Origin: Lactobacillus sp. 0.1XD8-4 | Lineage (GTDB): Bacteria > Bacillota > Bacilli > Lactobacillales > Lactobacillaceae | Reading direction: 5' to 3' | NCBI RefSeq assembly: GCF_009663775.1 | Contig: NZ_RDBR01000018.1 | Coordinates: forward strand, 1-41,126 | DNA length: 41,126 bases | Part shown: in pieces, positions 9,976 through 17,343 of the stretch | Layout of the letters: each line of letters opens with the position of its first letter | How positions within the stretch are numbered: the first letter of the stretch is position 1 | Program-made: the position numbers and the translations under genes | The notes under the pieces: generated by a model | Database searches by the model: none | Told to the model about the DNA's origin: nothing | The model's input: only the letters and a program-made list of their open reading frames with translations

Positions 9976-10776
9976 ATGGGATTTTTAACTGGTAAAGTGG
10001 CCTTAATCACTGGTGGTGACCGTGCCGTTCTCAGTAATGGTCAAAGCGGCTCGATTGGTTATGGAATTGCAACCGCTTATGCCAAAGAAGGCGCTAATTT
10101 AGTAATTACAGGACGTAAAGAAGACAAGTTAGCTGGTGCAAAAAAAGAGCTGGAAGAAAAATATGGCATTAAGGTTATTCCGGTACAGGCAGATATTAAT
10201 GCTAAAGCTGACAATCAAGCAGTCGTTAAAAATGTCGTCGACCAAGCAATTAGTAATTTTGGACAAATCGATGTTCTAATTAATGTCGCTCAAGGATCCG
10301 CCTCAGGGGTAACGTTAGCTGATCATACAAAGGATCAATTCGACTTAGCAATTTATTCCGGATTGTACGCGACCTTCTATTTCATGCGGGCATGTTATCC
10401 ATGGTTAAAGAAATCCCAAGGTTCGGTAATTAACTTTGCTTCAGGGGCAGGACTTTTTGGCAATTATGGACAATCTGCATACGCTGCCGCTAAGGAAGGT
10501 ATTCGTGGATTAAGCCGGGTAGCAGCTAATGAATGGGCCAAGGACAACGTTAATGTTAATGTTGTTTGTCCGCTTGCTTGGACGGTTAAGCTGGAACAAT
10601 TTAAAACAGAATTTCCCGAGGCTTTCAAGGCCAACGTCCACGTTCCGCCAATCGGCCGGCTCGGGGATGCTGAAAAAGATATTGGTCGTGTCTGTGTTCA
10701 GCTTGCCTCACCTGATTTCAAATACATGACCGGTGAAACTTTGACTCTGAAAGGCGGCTTAGGGTTGCGACCATAA
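9976..10776 (+). CDS. Short-chain dehydrogenase/reductase (SDR), substrate unknown
   Basis: This 266-residue cytosolic oxidoreductase has the SDR Rossmann fold: KVALITGG at residues 7-14, a glycine-rich loop completed by GSIGYGIA (25-32), the serine segment VINFASGAG (about 150-160) and the YAAAK active-site pair (about Y169/K173). Two details depart from the classical pattern. About nine residues are inserted between TGG and SGSIG, and the NNAG motif reads NVAQG (103-107). Basic residues after strand 2 (TGRKEDK) suggest NADP(H), an inference. The ATG follows a strong GAGGAGGAAGG site. It stands alone, with its own promoter and a shared terminator. I cannot name the substrate. Confidence 0.85.
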   Translation: MGFLTGKVALITGGDRAVLSNGQSGSIGYGIATAYAKEGANLVITGRKEDKLAGAKKELEEKYGIKVIPVQADINAKADNQAVVKNVVDQAISNFGQIDVLINVAQGSASGVTLADHTKDQFDLAIYSGLYATFYFMRACYPWLKKSQGSVINFASGAGLFGNYGQSAYAAAKEGIRGLSRVAANEWAKDNVNVNVVCPLAWTVKLEQFKTEFPEAFKANVHVPPIGRLGDAEKDIGRVCVQLASPDFKYMTGETLTLKGGLGLRP

Positions 10777-10789
10777 AAATCTAAACAAA

Positions 10790-10836
10790 AATACAGGAGT
10801 TGCGAAAGTTATTTTCCCAGCTCCTGTATTTTTTAT
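10790..10836. terminator. Bidirectional terminator between the SDR gene and the ketopantoate reductase-family gene
   Basis: AATACAGGAGTTG and CAGCTCCTGTATT pair around a 16-20 nt loop. TTTTTTATT follows on the plus strand and TTTTTGTTT on the minus strand, so it can serve both convergent genes. Confidence 0.8.
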
Positions 10837-11795
10837 TGACGGAATTTGCGGGTATTTTCCGCTAAATGAACTAAATTACGCAAAAAATCATGAGTCGATG
10901 CTTCATAGTTATATTTCTTTCCTAAGTCATAAATATATCCATTAATATAGTCAACCTCAGTCGGCCGGTTCTTACTCATATCTTGATACATCGATGGATA
11001 ATGAAGCGGATTGGTAACTTCACTAACGTACTTAATGGTTTGCCATTCTTCTTCGCGGGTACTTAATAATTGGATACCAGCACGTTCAGCAACATCAAAA
11101 GCTTCGTTAATTAACTGTTTACCAAGTTTTTCGGCTCCCGCGAAGGCGATAAACTGCCCCATCTGAATCTCAAAAAGGGTACAAATCGTATTGATAACCG
11201 AATTAAAGACCACCTTTGTTAATAAGGTTCCATAAAAATTATCATTTAAATGCGGATTAATATTAGCCGTCGTAAAATCCTCCACAATCGCTTTAACTCG
11301 TTCATCTGGTTCCCCCGCTTGCGGTGCTAGGTTAATTGAGCCGGCTCCGGGTTTACCGATAAAATCGACATCCCCGGTCTGGTTAAGAACGGTCCCAATC
11401 AAGCACGTCCCGGCAACAACGTGTTCCGCCGGGAAATACTTGTTAATCTTTTCAATATGGCCCATCCCGTTCATTCCGGAAAAAACATATTGATGGTCAG
11501 GGTGAAAGAAGTGGGCGCTTCGTTTGAGGAGGTCACTTAGCGTCATTTGTTTAGCAAAGACAATGAAAACATCAGGATCCCCAGCGTATTCTTCTGGTGA
11601 ATAGATATTAATTGGTACCAAGTGGCGATTTTCGTGGTCACGGGAAACATAAACGCCTCCCTGTTGCTTAATGGTTTCCACTTGGGGTGCCCAGTTATCA
11701 ACAAAGTCAACTTGGGCGCCTGCTAGTTCTTGCAAAAGGACGCCAAACCGTAATCCCATCGCTCCTGCGCCTAATACTGTATATTTTAATGTCAT
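10833..11795 (-). CDS. Ketopantoate reductase (PanE/ApbA) family 2-ketoacid reductase
   Basis: This 320-residue protein has the PanE fold: VLGAGAMG (residues 7-14) for NADP(H), the catalytic-lysine segment LLTKVVFNSVINTIC (about 190) and the glutamate-containing RPTEVDYINGYIYDLG (about 275-290). PanE reduces 2-dehydropantoate to pantoate for CoA synthesis. In lactic acid bacteria, family members also reduce amino-acid-derived 2-ketoacids to 2-hydroxyacids. It is the third gene of the mtnU-mtnE operon, 17 nt after mtnE with GAGGAGGAATC as ribosome binding site, and falls under the Met T-box. That context favours a role with the ketoacid of methionine over pantothenate synthesis, but this is inference. 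No other pan gene is nearby. Confidence 0.8.
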   Translation of the reverse strand: MTLKYTVLGAGAMGLRFGVLLQELAGAQVDFVDNWAPQVETIKQQGGVYVSRDHENRHLVPINIYSPEEYAGDPDVFIVFAKQMTLSDLLKRSAHFFHPDHQYVFSGMNGMGHIEKINKYFPAEHVVAGTCLIGTVLNQTGDVDFIGKPGAGSINLAPQAGEPDERVKAIVEDFTTANINPHLNDNFYGTLLTKVVFNSVINTICTLFEIQMGQFIAFAGAEKLGKQLINEAFDVAERAGIQLLSTREEEWQTIKYVSEVTNPLHYPSMYQDMSKNRPTEVDYINGYIYDLGKKYNYEASTHDFLRNLVHLAENTRKFRQ

Positions 11796-11812
11796 AATGA
11801 TTCCTCCTCTAC

Positions 11813-12991
11813 CTACTTAAATAAATTTAACTTTGCAATCCGGTCTACTGCCTCCACTAAGCGGTCAGGCTCAATCAGCAAGCCGATCCGGACATAACCT
11901 TCACCATGCGTTCCAAAACCATTTCCCGGGGCAACGGCGACCCCCGCCTTATCCAATAGTAAATCGGCAAAACTTTCACTGGTATACCCGGCCGGCACTG
12001 GCATCCAAGCATAAAAAGTCCCCTTCGGCACAAATGGGTGCCAACCAATCTTATTTGCCGCTGCCACAAAGGCGTTTCGCCGTTCTTCATACCGCTCAAT
12101 AATTTGCTCAATTGCCGCATCACGTTGCGGATCTGTTAACGCCTCAACGGCTGCCTCTTGCAAAGCAGGAAAAAGACTAACAAAAAGGTGGTCTTGGATT
12201 AAGTTCAAAGCTCCAATGATATCTGGGTTTCCCACCGCAAAAGCAATTCGCCAGCCGGCCATGTTAAAGGTTTTAGAAAAGGTATAAAATTCAATCCCAA
12301 CCTCCTTTGCTCCTGGTGTTTCCATGAAGCTAACCGGTGCCTGTCCATCAAATCCGAGCGCTCCGTAAGCAAAATCGCTAATAATGCCCACGTGGTACTG
12401 CTTTGCCCATGCTACTAATGCGGTATAAAACTCTGGGGTTGCAACGGCTCCCGTTGGATTATTAGGATAGTTAAGGTAGAAGAATTTTGCCCGTTTCGCA
12501 ACGTCTGCGGGAATTGCTTCTAAGTCGGGTAAAAAGTTGTTTTCAGCAAGTAAGGGCACGGTTTCAAACTTAACCTTTCCCAAGGCAGCTCCTGAGAGGT
12601 AATCGGGATAACCCGGGTCAGGAAGCAACAAGGTATCCCCAGGATTCATCAACGCCCACGGGAGCTCAACTAACCCAATTTTAGAACCGCCTAAAACAGA
12701 AACTTCTTTTTCTGGATCAAAGACCGCCCCATACTTTTCATGATAAAAATTAGCCGCCGCCTGCTTAAAAGCCGGCAAGCCACGAAATAACGAATACTTA
12801 TGTGTGCGGGGATCAGCCACCCATTTTTGAGTACTTTTTACAATATACTCTGGGGTTGGCTTATCTGGATTTCCTTGACCTAAGTTAATAACATCTACTC
12901 CGGCTGCAATTTTTTGGTTAACCTTTTTTACAAGCGTGGCAAAAAATTGTTTAGGCAGACTGGTTAAAAGTTGTGATTGTTGAAATTCCAT
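11813..12991 (-). CDS. mtnE: MtnE-type aminotransferase (glutamine transaminase-like, methionine-forming)
   Basis: This 392-residue class I/II PLP aminotransferase closely resembles B. subtilis MtnE (YkrV). Both open with a FxQSxxLxxLPKQFFAxLV segment, then VINLGQGNPDKPTPE, LNYPNNPTGAVA (about 174-185), the PLP-binding lysine in YTFSKTFNMAGWR (about K240), and GEGYVRIGLL near the end. MtnE transaminates 4-methylthio-2-oxobutyrate to methionine, preferring glutamine as donor. The partner omega-amidase gene mtnU lies directly upstream, as in Bacillus. The ATG at 12991 follows AAAGGAATGAAG. No other methionine-salvage gene (mtnK, mtnA, mtnB and so on) is in the window, so it may serve general ketoacid or methionine transamination. 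Confidence 0.85.
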   Translation of the reverse strand: MEFQQSQLLTSLPKQFFATLVKKVNQKIAAGVDVINLGQGNPDKPTPEYIVKSTQKWVADPRTHKYSLFRGLPAFKQAAANFYHEKYGAVFDPEKEVSVLGGSKIGLVELPWALMNPGDTLLLPDPGYPDYLSGAALGKVKFETVPLLAENNFLPDLEAIPADVAKRAKFFYLNYPNNPTGAVATPEFYTALVAWAKQYHVGIISDFAYGALGFDGQAPVSFMETPGAKEVGIEFYTFSKTFNMAGWRIAFAVGNPDIIGALNLIQDHLFVSLFPALQEAAVEALTDPQRDAAIEQIIERYEERRNAFVAAANKIGWHPFVPKGTFYAWMPVPAGYTSESFADLLLDKAGVAVAPGNGFGTHGEGYVRIGLLIEPDRLVEAVDRIAKLNLFK

Positions 12992-13009
12992 TATTCTTCA
13001 TTCCTTTCT

Positions 13010-13795
13010 TTAATGGTAAAGGTTTGGTTGGCGATCCTTAAAAACTGGAATCGGTCCCCGAACCGCTTGCAATTGCTGGGGATCAATCGTTGCATATGCA
13101 ATTTGTTCTGTTTCACCAGCATCGACCAAGATTTTTCCCAGCGGGTCGACAACCAGCGAATGACCACCAAAATGGTTGGCATCATCATCACCAACCCGAT
13201 TCACGGCTACGACAAAAGCTTGATTTTCCACCGCGCGTGACTGGAGCATTATCTTCCACTGCGGAATCCGGCTGGCTGGCCATTCAGCCGGCAAGTATAA
13301 TACCTCTGCACCGTGGCGGGCTACCGTCCGAACCCACTCCGGAAAACGCAAGTCATAGCAAATAAAACTGGCACTTGGTATCCCTGATAACGTAAAATAA
13401 TTTTCTTGCTGCCCAGCTGTTAAATACTGGTCTTCATTCATTAAGCCGAAAAGATGCACCTTATCATAGCTGCCTACTAATTCGCCAGTCCGCGAAAAAA
13501 CATAAGTAGTATTAAAAAAGTGCTGATGACGTTGGATTGCTACAGAACCACCAACAATCCCAATTTGATATCGTTGGGCTAAGTCATGAAGAAAACGCTG
13601 GGTGGTTTCACCATCTTTATCGGCAAGGGTCGCCAGCTCGGGCAACGCATAGCCCGTATTCCACATCTCAGGCAACACAATAATATCGGCGTGGCGGGCA
13701 GCCGCCGTGGTTATTGCGCGTCGGACACTGGCATAGTTTTCTGCTGGAGATGCTAAATGAATATTGAGCTGGGCCAATGCAATTTTGATCTTCAT
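13010..13795 (-). CDS. mtnU: Carbon-nitrogen hydrolase, omega-amidase (MtnU-like)
   Basis: This 261-residue protein is a nitrilase-superfamily amidase with the Glu-Lys-Cys triad visible: E43 in VLPEMWNTGY, K112 in SYDKVHLFG, C146 in SFICYDLRFPEW. The DxRFPEW context is typical of Nit2/omega-amidases, which hydrolyse 2-oxoglutaramate to 2-oxoglutarate and ammonia. That reaction pulls glutamine-dependent transamination forward and fits the neighbouring mtnE. I set the start at 13795, 8 nt after GGAGG; an ATG at 13810 lies upstream within that ribosome binding site. It is the first gene behind the Met T-box, whose terminator ends 17 nt before the start codon. Specificity is inferred from context and family. 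Confidence 0.85.
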   Translation of the reverse strand: MKIKIALAQLNIHLASPAENYASVRRAITTAAARHADIIVLPEMWNTGYALPELATLADKDGETTQRFLHDLAQRYQIGIVGGSVAIQRHQHFFNTTYVFSRTGELVGSYDKVHLFGLMNEDQYLTAGQQENYFTLSGIPSASFICYDLRFPEWVRTVARHGAEVLYLPAEWPASRIPQWKIMLQSRAVENQAFVVAVNRVGDDDANHFGGHSLVVDPLGKILVDAGETEQIAYATIDPQQLQAVRGPIPVFKDRQPNLYH

Positions 13796-13811
13796 TTTCT
13801 TTTCCTCCATA

Positions 13812-13847
13812 AAAAAATACTCATCCTTTAATCAAAGGACGAGTATT
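13812..13847 (-). terminator. Regulated terminator of the Met T-box
   Basis: AATACTCGTCCTTT and AAAGGATGAGTATT form a long stem (one G-T pair) with a GATT loop and TTTTTTT after it on the minus strand. It competes with the antiterminator that includes the T-box sequence. Confidence 0.9.
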
Positions 13848-14082
13848 CCCGCGGTGCCACCTAAATTCGCTATCCATTCACATGAACAGCCTCTGTAAGT
13901 TCATTATAAACTTTGATACCTGATAACGGATACCAGCCGGTCGCAGTTTGGTCGTTCCTCACTACGACAGTAATTTTCTCAAGACCATCTTCAAAGCATC
14001 TTGTAATTTTCTCTCACCAGCCGAAAACTCTCTTAATACAACACTGCTTCTACTCATCTCGAACACTTCATATTAAATTGTT
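13812..14082 (-). promoter_or_regulatory. T-box leader, specifier ATG (methionine), of mtnU-mtnE-panE-like operon
   Basis: Read on the minus strand, the leader has a Stem I with an AGTA-containing specifier loop, closed below by TCGAGA/TCTTGA and above by AAGCA/TGCTT. The right side of the loop reads GAAG-ATG-G, putting ATG (plus 13986-13988) at the specifier place with the usual purine after it. GGCTGGTG is the probable distal loop. The T-box sequence TTTAGGTGGCACCGCGG (13849-13865) is nearly perfect. It is followed by the terminator AATACTCGTCCTTT/AAAGGATGAGTATT with seven Ts. Uncharged tRNA-Met should therefore allow readthrough. The T-box call is near certain; the Met assignment rests on my manual fold. 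Confidence 0.93.
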
Positions 14083-14088
14083 ATCAGT

Positions 14089-14117
14089 ATTCTAATTTTA
14101 TTTTAATCTTTTGTCAA
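14089..14117 (-). promoter_or_regulatory. Promoter of the mtnU operon
   Basis: A near-consensus pair on the minus strand: TTGACA (14112-14117) and TAGAAT (14089-14094), 17 bp apart. The predicted start is near 14082. Confidence 0.8.
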
Positions 14118-14151
14118 CCACTTTTTAATTTAGCTTAAAAAATAATTAGCC

Positions 14152-14181
14152 TTGACAAAAGCTCCTCAACACGATTACAAT
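14152..14181 (+). promoter_or_regulatory. Promoter of proBAC
   Basis: TTGACA (14152-14157) and TACAAT (14176-14181) are 18 bp apart. The -35 lies only 34 bp from the -35 of the divergent mtnU promoter. Confidence 0.8.
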
Positions 14182-14187
14182 TTTAGT

Positions 14188-14362
14188 GTAGATTAAAGTA
14201 AGCCAGTTTAGGAATGGAGGTCAGCGACTGAAAGCCCCCACGAGTGCTGAAGCCCTGCTACATATAATTAATTTTAACAATCATATATCTAAAAAGTGTA
14301 AAGCGCGTCTTTAAACGAGAATGGTACCGCCATGATTGGTGTCTCGGTTAAAGGCGTTTTTT
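14188..14362 (+). promoter_or_regulatory. T-box leader, specifier CCT/CCC (proline), of proBAC
   Basis: A short Stem I is closed by TGTAG/CTACA. The left side of the specifier loop carries AGTA, and the right side reads GAAGCCCTG before the closing helix. Taking the triplet followed by a single purine gives CCT (14254-14256); CCC overlaps it, and both encode proline. GCGACTG is the likely distal loop. The T-box core TGGTACCGC is at 14322-14330. The terminator pairs CGCGTCTTTAAACGAGA (304-320 past 14000) with TCTCGGTTAAAGGCG, followed by TTTTTT. proBA in Bacillus is likewise under a proline T-box. Family is secure, and the proline reading agrees with the genes downstream. Confidence 0.88.
14304..14362 (+). 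terminator. Regulated terminator of the Pro T-box
   Basis: The 14304-14320 and 14342-14356 arms pair over about 15 bp with G-T pairs. The T-box core lies inside the loop side of this hairpin rather than only at its 5' arm. Six to seven Ts follow. Confidence 0.75.
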
Positions 14363-14384
14363 GTTTTCTGAAAGGATTCTTATT

Positions 14385-15173
14385 ATGACCCAGCATTTAC
14401 GAAGAGTTGTCATTAAAATCGGGACTAGCAGCCTTGTCCTACCCAATGGCCGTATTAATCTCCGGACAATCGACCAACTATCCTTTACCCTTGCGACCCT
14501 CAACAACCAAGGCTATGAGCTCATTCTTGTTTCTTCAGGGGCGATGGGGGTTGGTCTTGCCAGCCTTGGGTTAAAGGAACGACCCGCGGAAATTGAGCAG
14601 CAACAAGCATTGGCATCAATCGGTCAAGCAGAATTAATGCGGATTTATTCGCAACGCTTCCTTGATTATCAGACCCATGTTGCCCAGCTCCTCCTCACTC
14701 GGGATGTTCTTAGCTACCCAGTCAGCCGCAACCACATTCTCAACACGATTACGACCCTGCTGGACCGCAACGTGATTCCAATCGTTAACGAAAATGACCC
14801 CGTTTCGGTTGATGAATTAGACCATCATACTACTTTTAGTGATAACGATGAGCTTTCTTCTCAAGTCGCCGTTGCAATCAACGCTGACCAGCTAATCGTA
14901 TTATCAGATATTGACGCCCTTTACGATAAGGACCCGCATAAATATCCAGATGCAAAAGTAATTAAAGAAGTGCCAACGCTCACTGCGGAAATTGAAAAGG
15001 TCGCTAGCGGCACCAGCACCCGTTTTGGCACTGGCGGAATGGTCACTAAGCTCCGGGCAGCCGCAACCGTGATGAAGGCCGATAAACAAATGGTGCTTTG
15101 TAATGGCCGTGACCCCAAAATTCTCTTTGATGTTTTCGATGGACAAGATGTCGGTACTCGTTTTGGTAAATAG
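14385..15173 (+). CDS. proB: Glutamate 5-kinase (short form, no PUA domain)
   Basis: This 262-residue protein carries out the first step of proline synthesis, glutamate to gamma-glutamyl phosphate. It has the amino acid kinase fold: VVIKIGTSSL near residue 10, LVSSGAMGVGL, IVNENDPVS, FSDNDELSS, LSDIDALYDKDP and FGTGGMVTKLRAA. It ends soon after the kinase domain, about 100 residues short of E. coli ProB, so the C-terminal PUA domain is absent; such short forms are known in Gram-positives. The ATG at 14385 follows AAAGGA by 8 nt; an in-frame TTG at 14361 overlaps the T-box terminator and is rejected. It is first of proB-proA-proC. Confidence 0.96.
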   Translation: MTQHLRRVVIKIGTSSLVLPNGRINLRTIDQLSFTLATLNNQGYELILVSSGAMGVGLASLGLKERPAEIEQQQALASIGQAELMRIYSQRFLDYQTHVAQLLLTRDVLSYPVSRNHILNTITTLLDRNVIPIVNENDPVSVDELDHHTTFSDNDELSSQVAVAINADQLIVLSDIDALYDKDPHKYPDAKVIKEVPTLTAEIEKVASGTSTRFGTGGMVTKLRAAATVMKADKQMVLCNGRDPKILFDVFDGQDVGTRFGK

Positions 15174-15185
15174 GAGGTTGTTATA

Positions 15186-16430
15186 ATGACACAAGACTTA
15201 ACAAGCATTGGTAAAAAAGCACAAGCAGCCGCAAGCAAATTAGTTCTGTTAAATACCGCTACTAAAAATAAGGCGCTCTTGCAATTAGCTGACGCATTAA
15301 CGGCTAACCAAGATCAAATTATTGCCGCCAATAAACTAGATCTCGCCAACGCAACTGAAATGCCGGCTAAATTTACCGACCGGTTAATGGTTAATTCTCA
15401 ACGGATTGCTGACATGGCAAGCGGTTTGCGGACGGTGGCCGACCTTAGCGACCCCACTGCTCAGATTGATAAGGGCTGGATTACAAAGGATGGTCTGCAG
15501 ATTTTACAACGACGCGTCCCGCTAGGCGTGGTGGGGATTATCTTTGAAGCCCGGCCTAATGTCACCGTTGACGCAACCGGCTTAACCTTTAAGAGCGGGA
15601 ACGCAGTAATTCTCCGTGGCGGTAAAGAAGCCCGCCAAACTAACATTGCCCTAGTAAAAATTCTCCGTCAGGCTCTTCAAAAACAAGGTCTGCCGGTCGA
15701 TGCCGTTCAATTAATCACGGACACGAGTCATGCCGTTGCGGACGAGATGATGAACCTAACAGATTATATTGATGTCCTAATTCCACGAGGGGGACGCAAC
15801 CTTATCCAACGGGTTGTAACGACCGCCACCGTTCCCGTAATCGAAACAGGTGCTGGTAATTGTCATATCTATATTGATAAAGATGCTGACTTGCAAATGG
15901 CTACTGAGATTGCCGTGAATGCCAAGGTACAACGGCCATCAGTCTGTAACGCAGCAGAAAAACTCCTGATCCACCAAGATGTCGCGCCTCAATTCTTACC
16001 GTTGATCGCGCAGGCATTAATTGATCACGGTGTCCAGTTAAGAGGCGATGCCACGGCCTGTGAATTAGTGCCCGCAATTAAGCCGGCCACAAACGCTGAT
16101 TGGGATACCGAATATAATGACTTGATCATGGCCGTCAAAGTTGTCGACTCCCTTGACGATGCTATTAAGCATATTAACGAACACAGTACCCACCATTCCG
16201 AAGCAATCATTACCAAGGATCTTAATCGGGGGCGGTACTTCCAACAAGCGATCAATTCTGCCTGTGTTTATGTTAATGCTTCTACTCGGTTCACTGATGG
16301 TGGTGAATTTGGCTTTGGTGCTGAAATCGGTATTAGTACCCAAAAGCTCCATGCCCGCGGACCAATGGGTCTTCAACAATTAACCACGATTAAGTATGAA
16401 ATCACAGGTAACGGTCAAGTCCGGAAATAA
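15186..16430 (+). CDS. proA: Gamma-glutamyl phosphate reductase
   Basis: This 414-residue protein reduces gamma-glutamyl phosphate to glutamate semialdehyde with NADPH, the second proline step. It is an aldehyde dehydrogenase-fold enzyme at family length, with VPLGVVGIIFEARPNVT (about 110-126), the catalytic cysteine in QRPSVCNAAEKLL (about C255), and a FGFGAEIGISTQKLHARGPMG ending. It starts 12 nt after proB behind GGAGG, so translation is probably coupled. ProB and ProA are thought to channel the labile phosphate intermediate. Confidence 0.98.
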   Translation: MTQDLTSIGKKAQAAASKLVLLNTATKNKALLQLADALTANQDQIIAANKLDLANATEMPAKFTDRLMVNSQRIADMASGLRTVADLSDPTAQIDKGWITKDGLQILQRRVPLGVVGIIFEARPNVTVDATGLTFKSGNAVILRGGKEARQTNIALVKILRQALQKQGLPVDAVQLITDTSHAVADEMMNLTDYIDVLIPRGGRNLIQRVVTTATVPVIETGAGNCHIYIDKDADLQMATEIAVNAKVQRPSVCNAAEKLLIHQDVAPQFLPLIAQALIDHGVQLRGDATACELVPAIKPATNADWDTEYNDLIMAVKVVDSLDDAIKHINEHSTHHSEAIITKDLNRGRYFQQAINSACVYVNASTRFTDGGEFGFGAEIGISTQKLHARGPMGLQQLTTIKYEITGNGQVRK

Positions 16431-16445
16431 ACTTAGGAGGTTTTA

Positions 16446-17222
16446 ATGATGAAAATTACAGTTATTGGTGTCGGTAACATGGGCAGTGCGATTATTAAGG
16501 GGTTAGGTAATAGTAAAAAATTCACTCTGAGCGCGATGAACCCAGTTAACCCACGAGTTAGCAAACTCGCTGATACCCTAAAGTTTGAACTTGTTAATAC
16601 CAATGCGGACGTTGCGGAATTAGCACCAGATGTTGTGATCCTAACGACCCCTGCTCCCGTTACTGTTGCGGTTGCCAAGGAACTCGCTGTGCTTAATGAC
16701 CACACAATCTTTATTTCCGCTGCTGCGGGCGTCAGTCACAATGACCTTCGCGCCGTCCTCCCGAATAAGATTATCGCTAACATCATTCCTAATACCCCCG
16801 TAGAGGTAAATGCGGGGACGATTGGGCTTGCTTTACCTCGTGAAATTGCGGCTGATGATATCTCAACAATCATGACCGTTCTTGATAGTCTTGGCGATGT
16901 TATCGAAGTCCCTGAACAACAGCTCGATATTATCGGGGTAGTAGGGGGATGCGGTCCGGCATTCGTGGATGTAATGATGGATGCCATGAGTGATGCTGCA
17001 GTTAAACACGGCCTTGACCGTCAAACTGCTTACCAAGTCGTTGCTAGTATGGTGAAAGGTACGGGAACCCTCGCCTATGACAGCCAGCTTGCTCCCGCCC
17101 TGCTTCGTGATCAAGTAACCTCCCCTGGCGGCACCACGATTAAAGGCGTGGAAGCCCTAGAGAAAAACGGTTTCCGTTACGCTATTATGGATGCCGTCAA
17201 TAAAGCAACTGGTGAAAAATAA
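16446..17222 (+). CDS. proC: Pyrroline-5-carboxylate reductase
   Basis: This 258-residue enzyme reduces 1-pyrroline-5-carboxylate to proline, completing the pathway in one operon. The N-terminal Rossmann motif is ITVIGVGNMGSA (residues 4-15). VGGCGPAFVD and the C-terminal LLRDQVTSPGGTTIKGVEAL signature (about 219-238) are diagnostic. TAGGAGG lies 6 nt before ATGATG; the first ATG is the better spaced. The gap to proA is 15 nt, and all three genes depend on the Pro T-box. Confidence 0.98.
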   Translation: MMKITVIGVGNMGSAIIKGLGNSKKFTLSAMNPVNPRVSKLADTLKFELVNTNADVAELAPDVVILTTPAPVTVAVAKELAVLNDHTIFISAAAGVSHNDLRAVLPNKIIANIIPNTPVEVNAGTIGLALPREIAADDISTIMTVLDSLGDVIEVPEQQLDIIGVVGGCGPAFVDVMMDAMSDAAVKHGLDRQTAYQVVASMVKGTGTLAYDSQLAPALLRDQVTSPGGTTIKGVEALEKNGFRYAIMDAVNKATGEK

Positions 17223-17264
17223 CGCGGAGAAATAACCGCCTTGTTGAGAAGATTATTTTCCGCG
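17223..17264 (+). terminator. Hairpin just after proC
   Basis: CGCGGAGAAATAA and TTATTTTCCGCG pair with one bulge around a 17-nt loop. Only TTTTAG follows after a few bases, so it may be a weak terminator or a 3' stabilising hairpin ahead of the stronger one downstream. Confidence 0.4.
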
Positions 17265-17288
17265 ACTGGTTTTAGTAATATTTAAAAT

Positions 17289-17338
17289 AAATCGGAGAGA
17301 CTGGAAAAAGCTTTTATTTTTCCTAACCTCTCCGATTT
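17289..17338. terminator. Bidirectional terminator between proC and tsaD
   Basis: AAATCGGAGAG and CTCTCCGATTT form an 11-bp perfect outer stem, and GGAAAAA/TTTTTCC an inner one. T-rich tracts follow on both strands. It serves the convergent proC and tsaD genes. Confidence 0.85.
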
Positions 17339-17343
17339 CTCTT

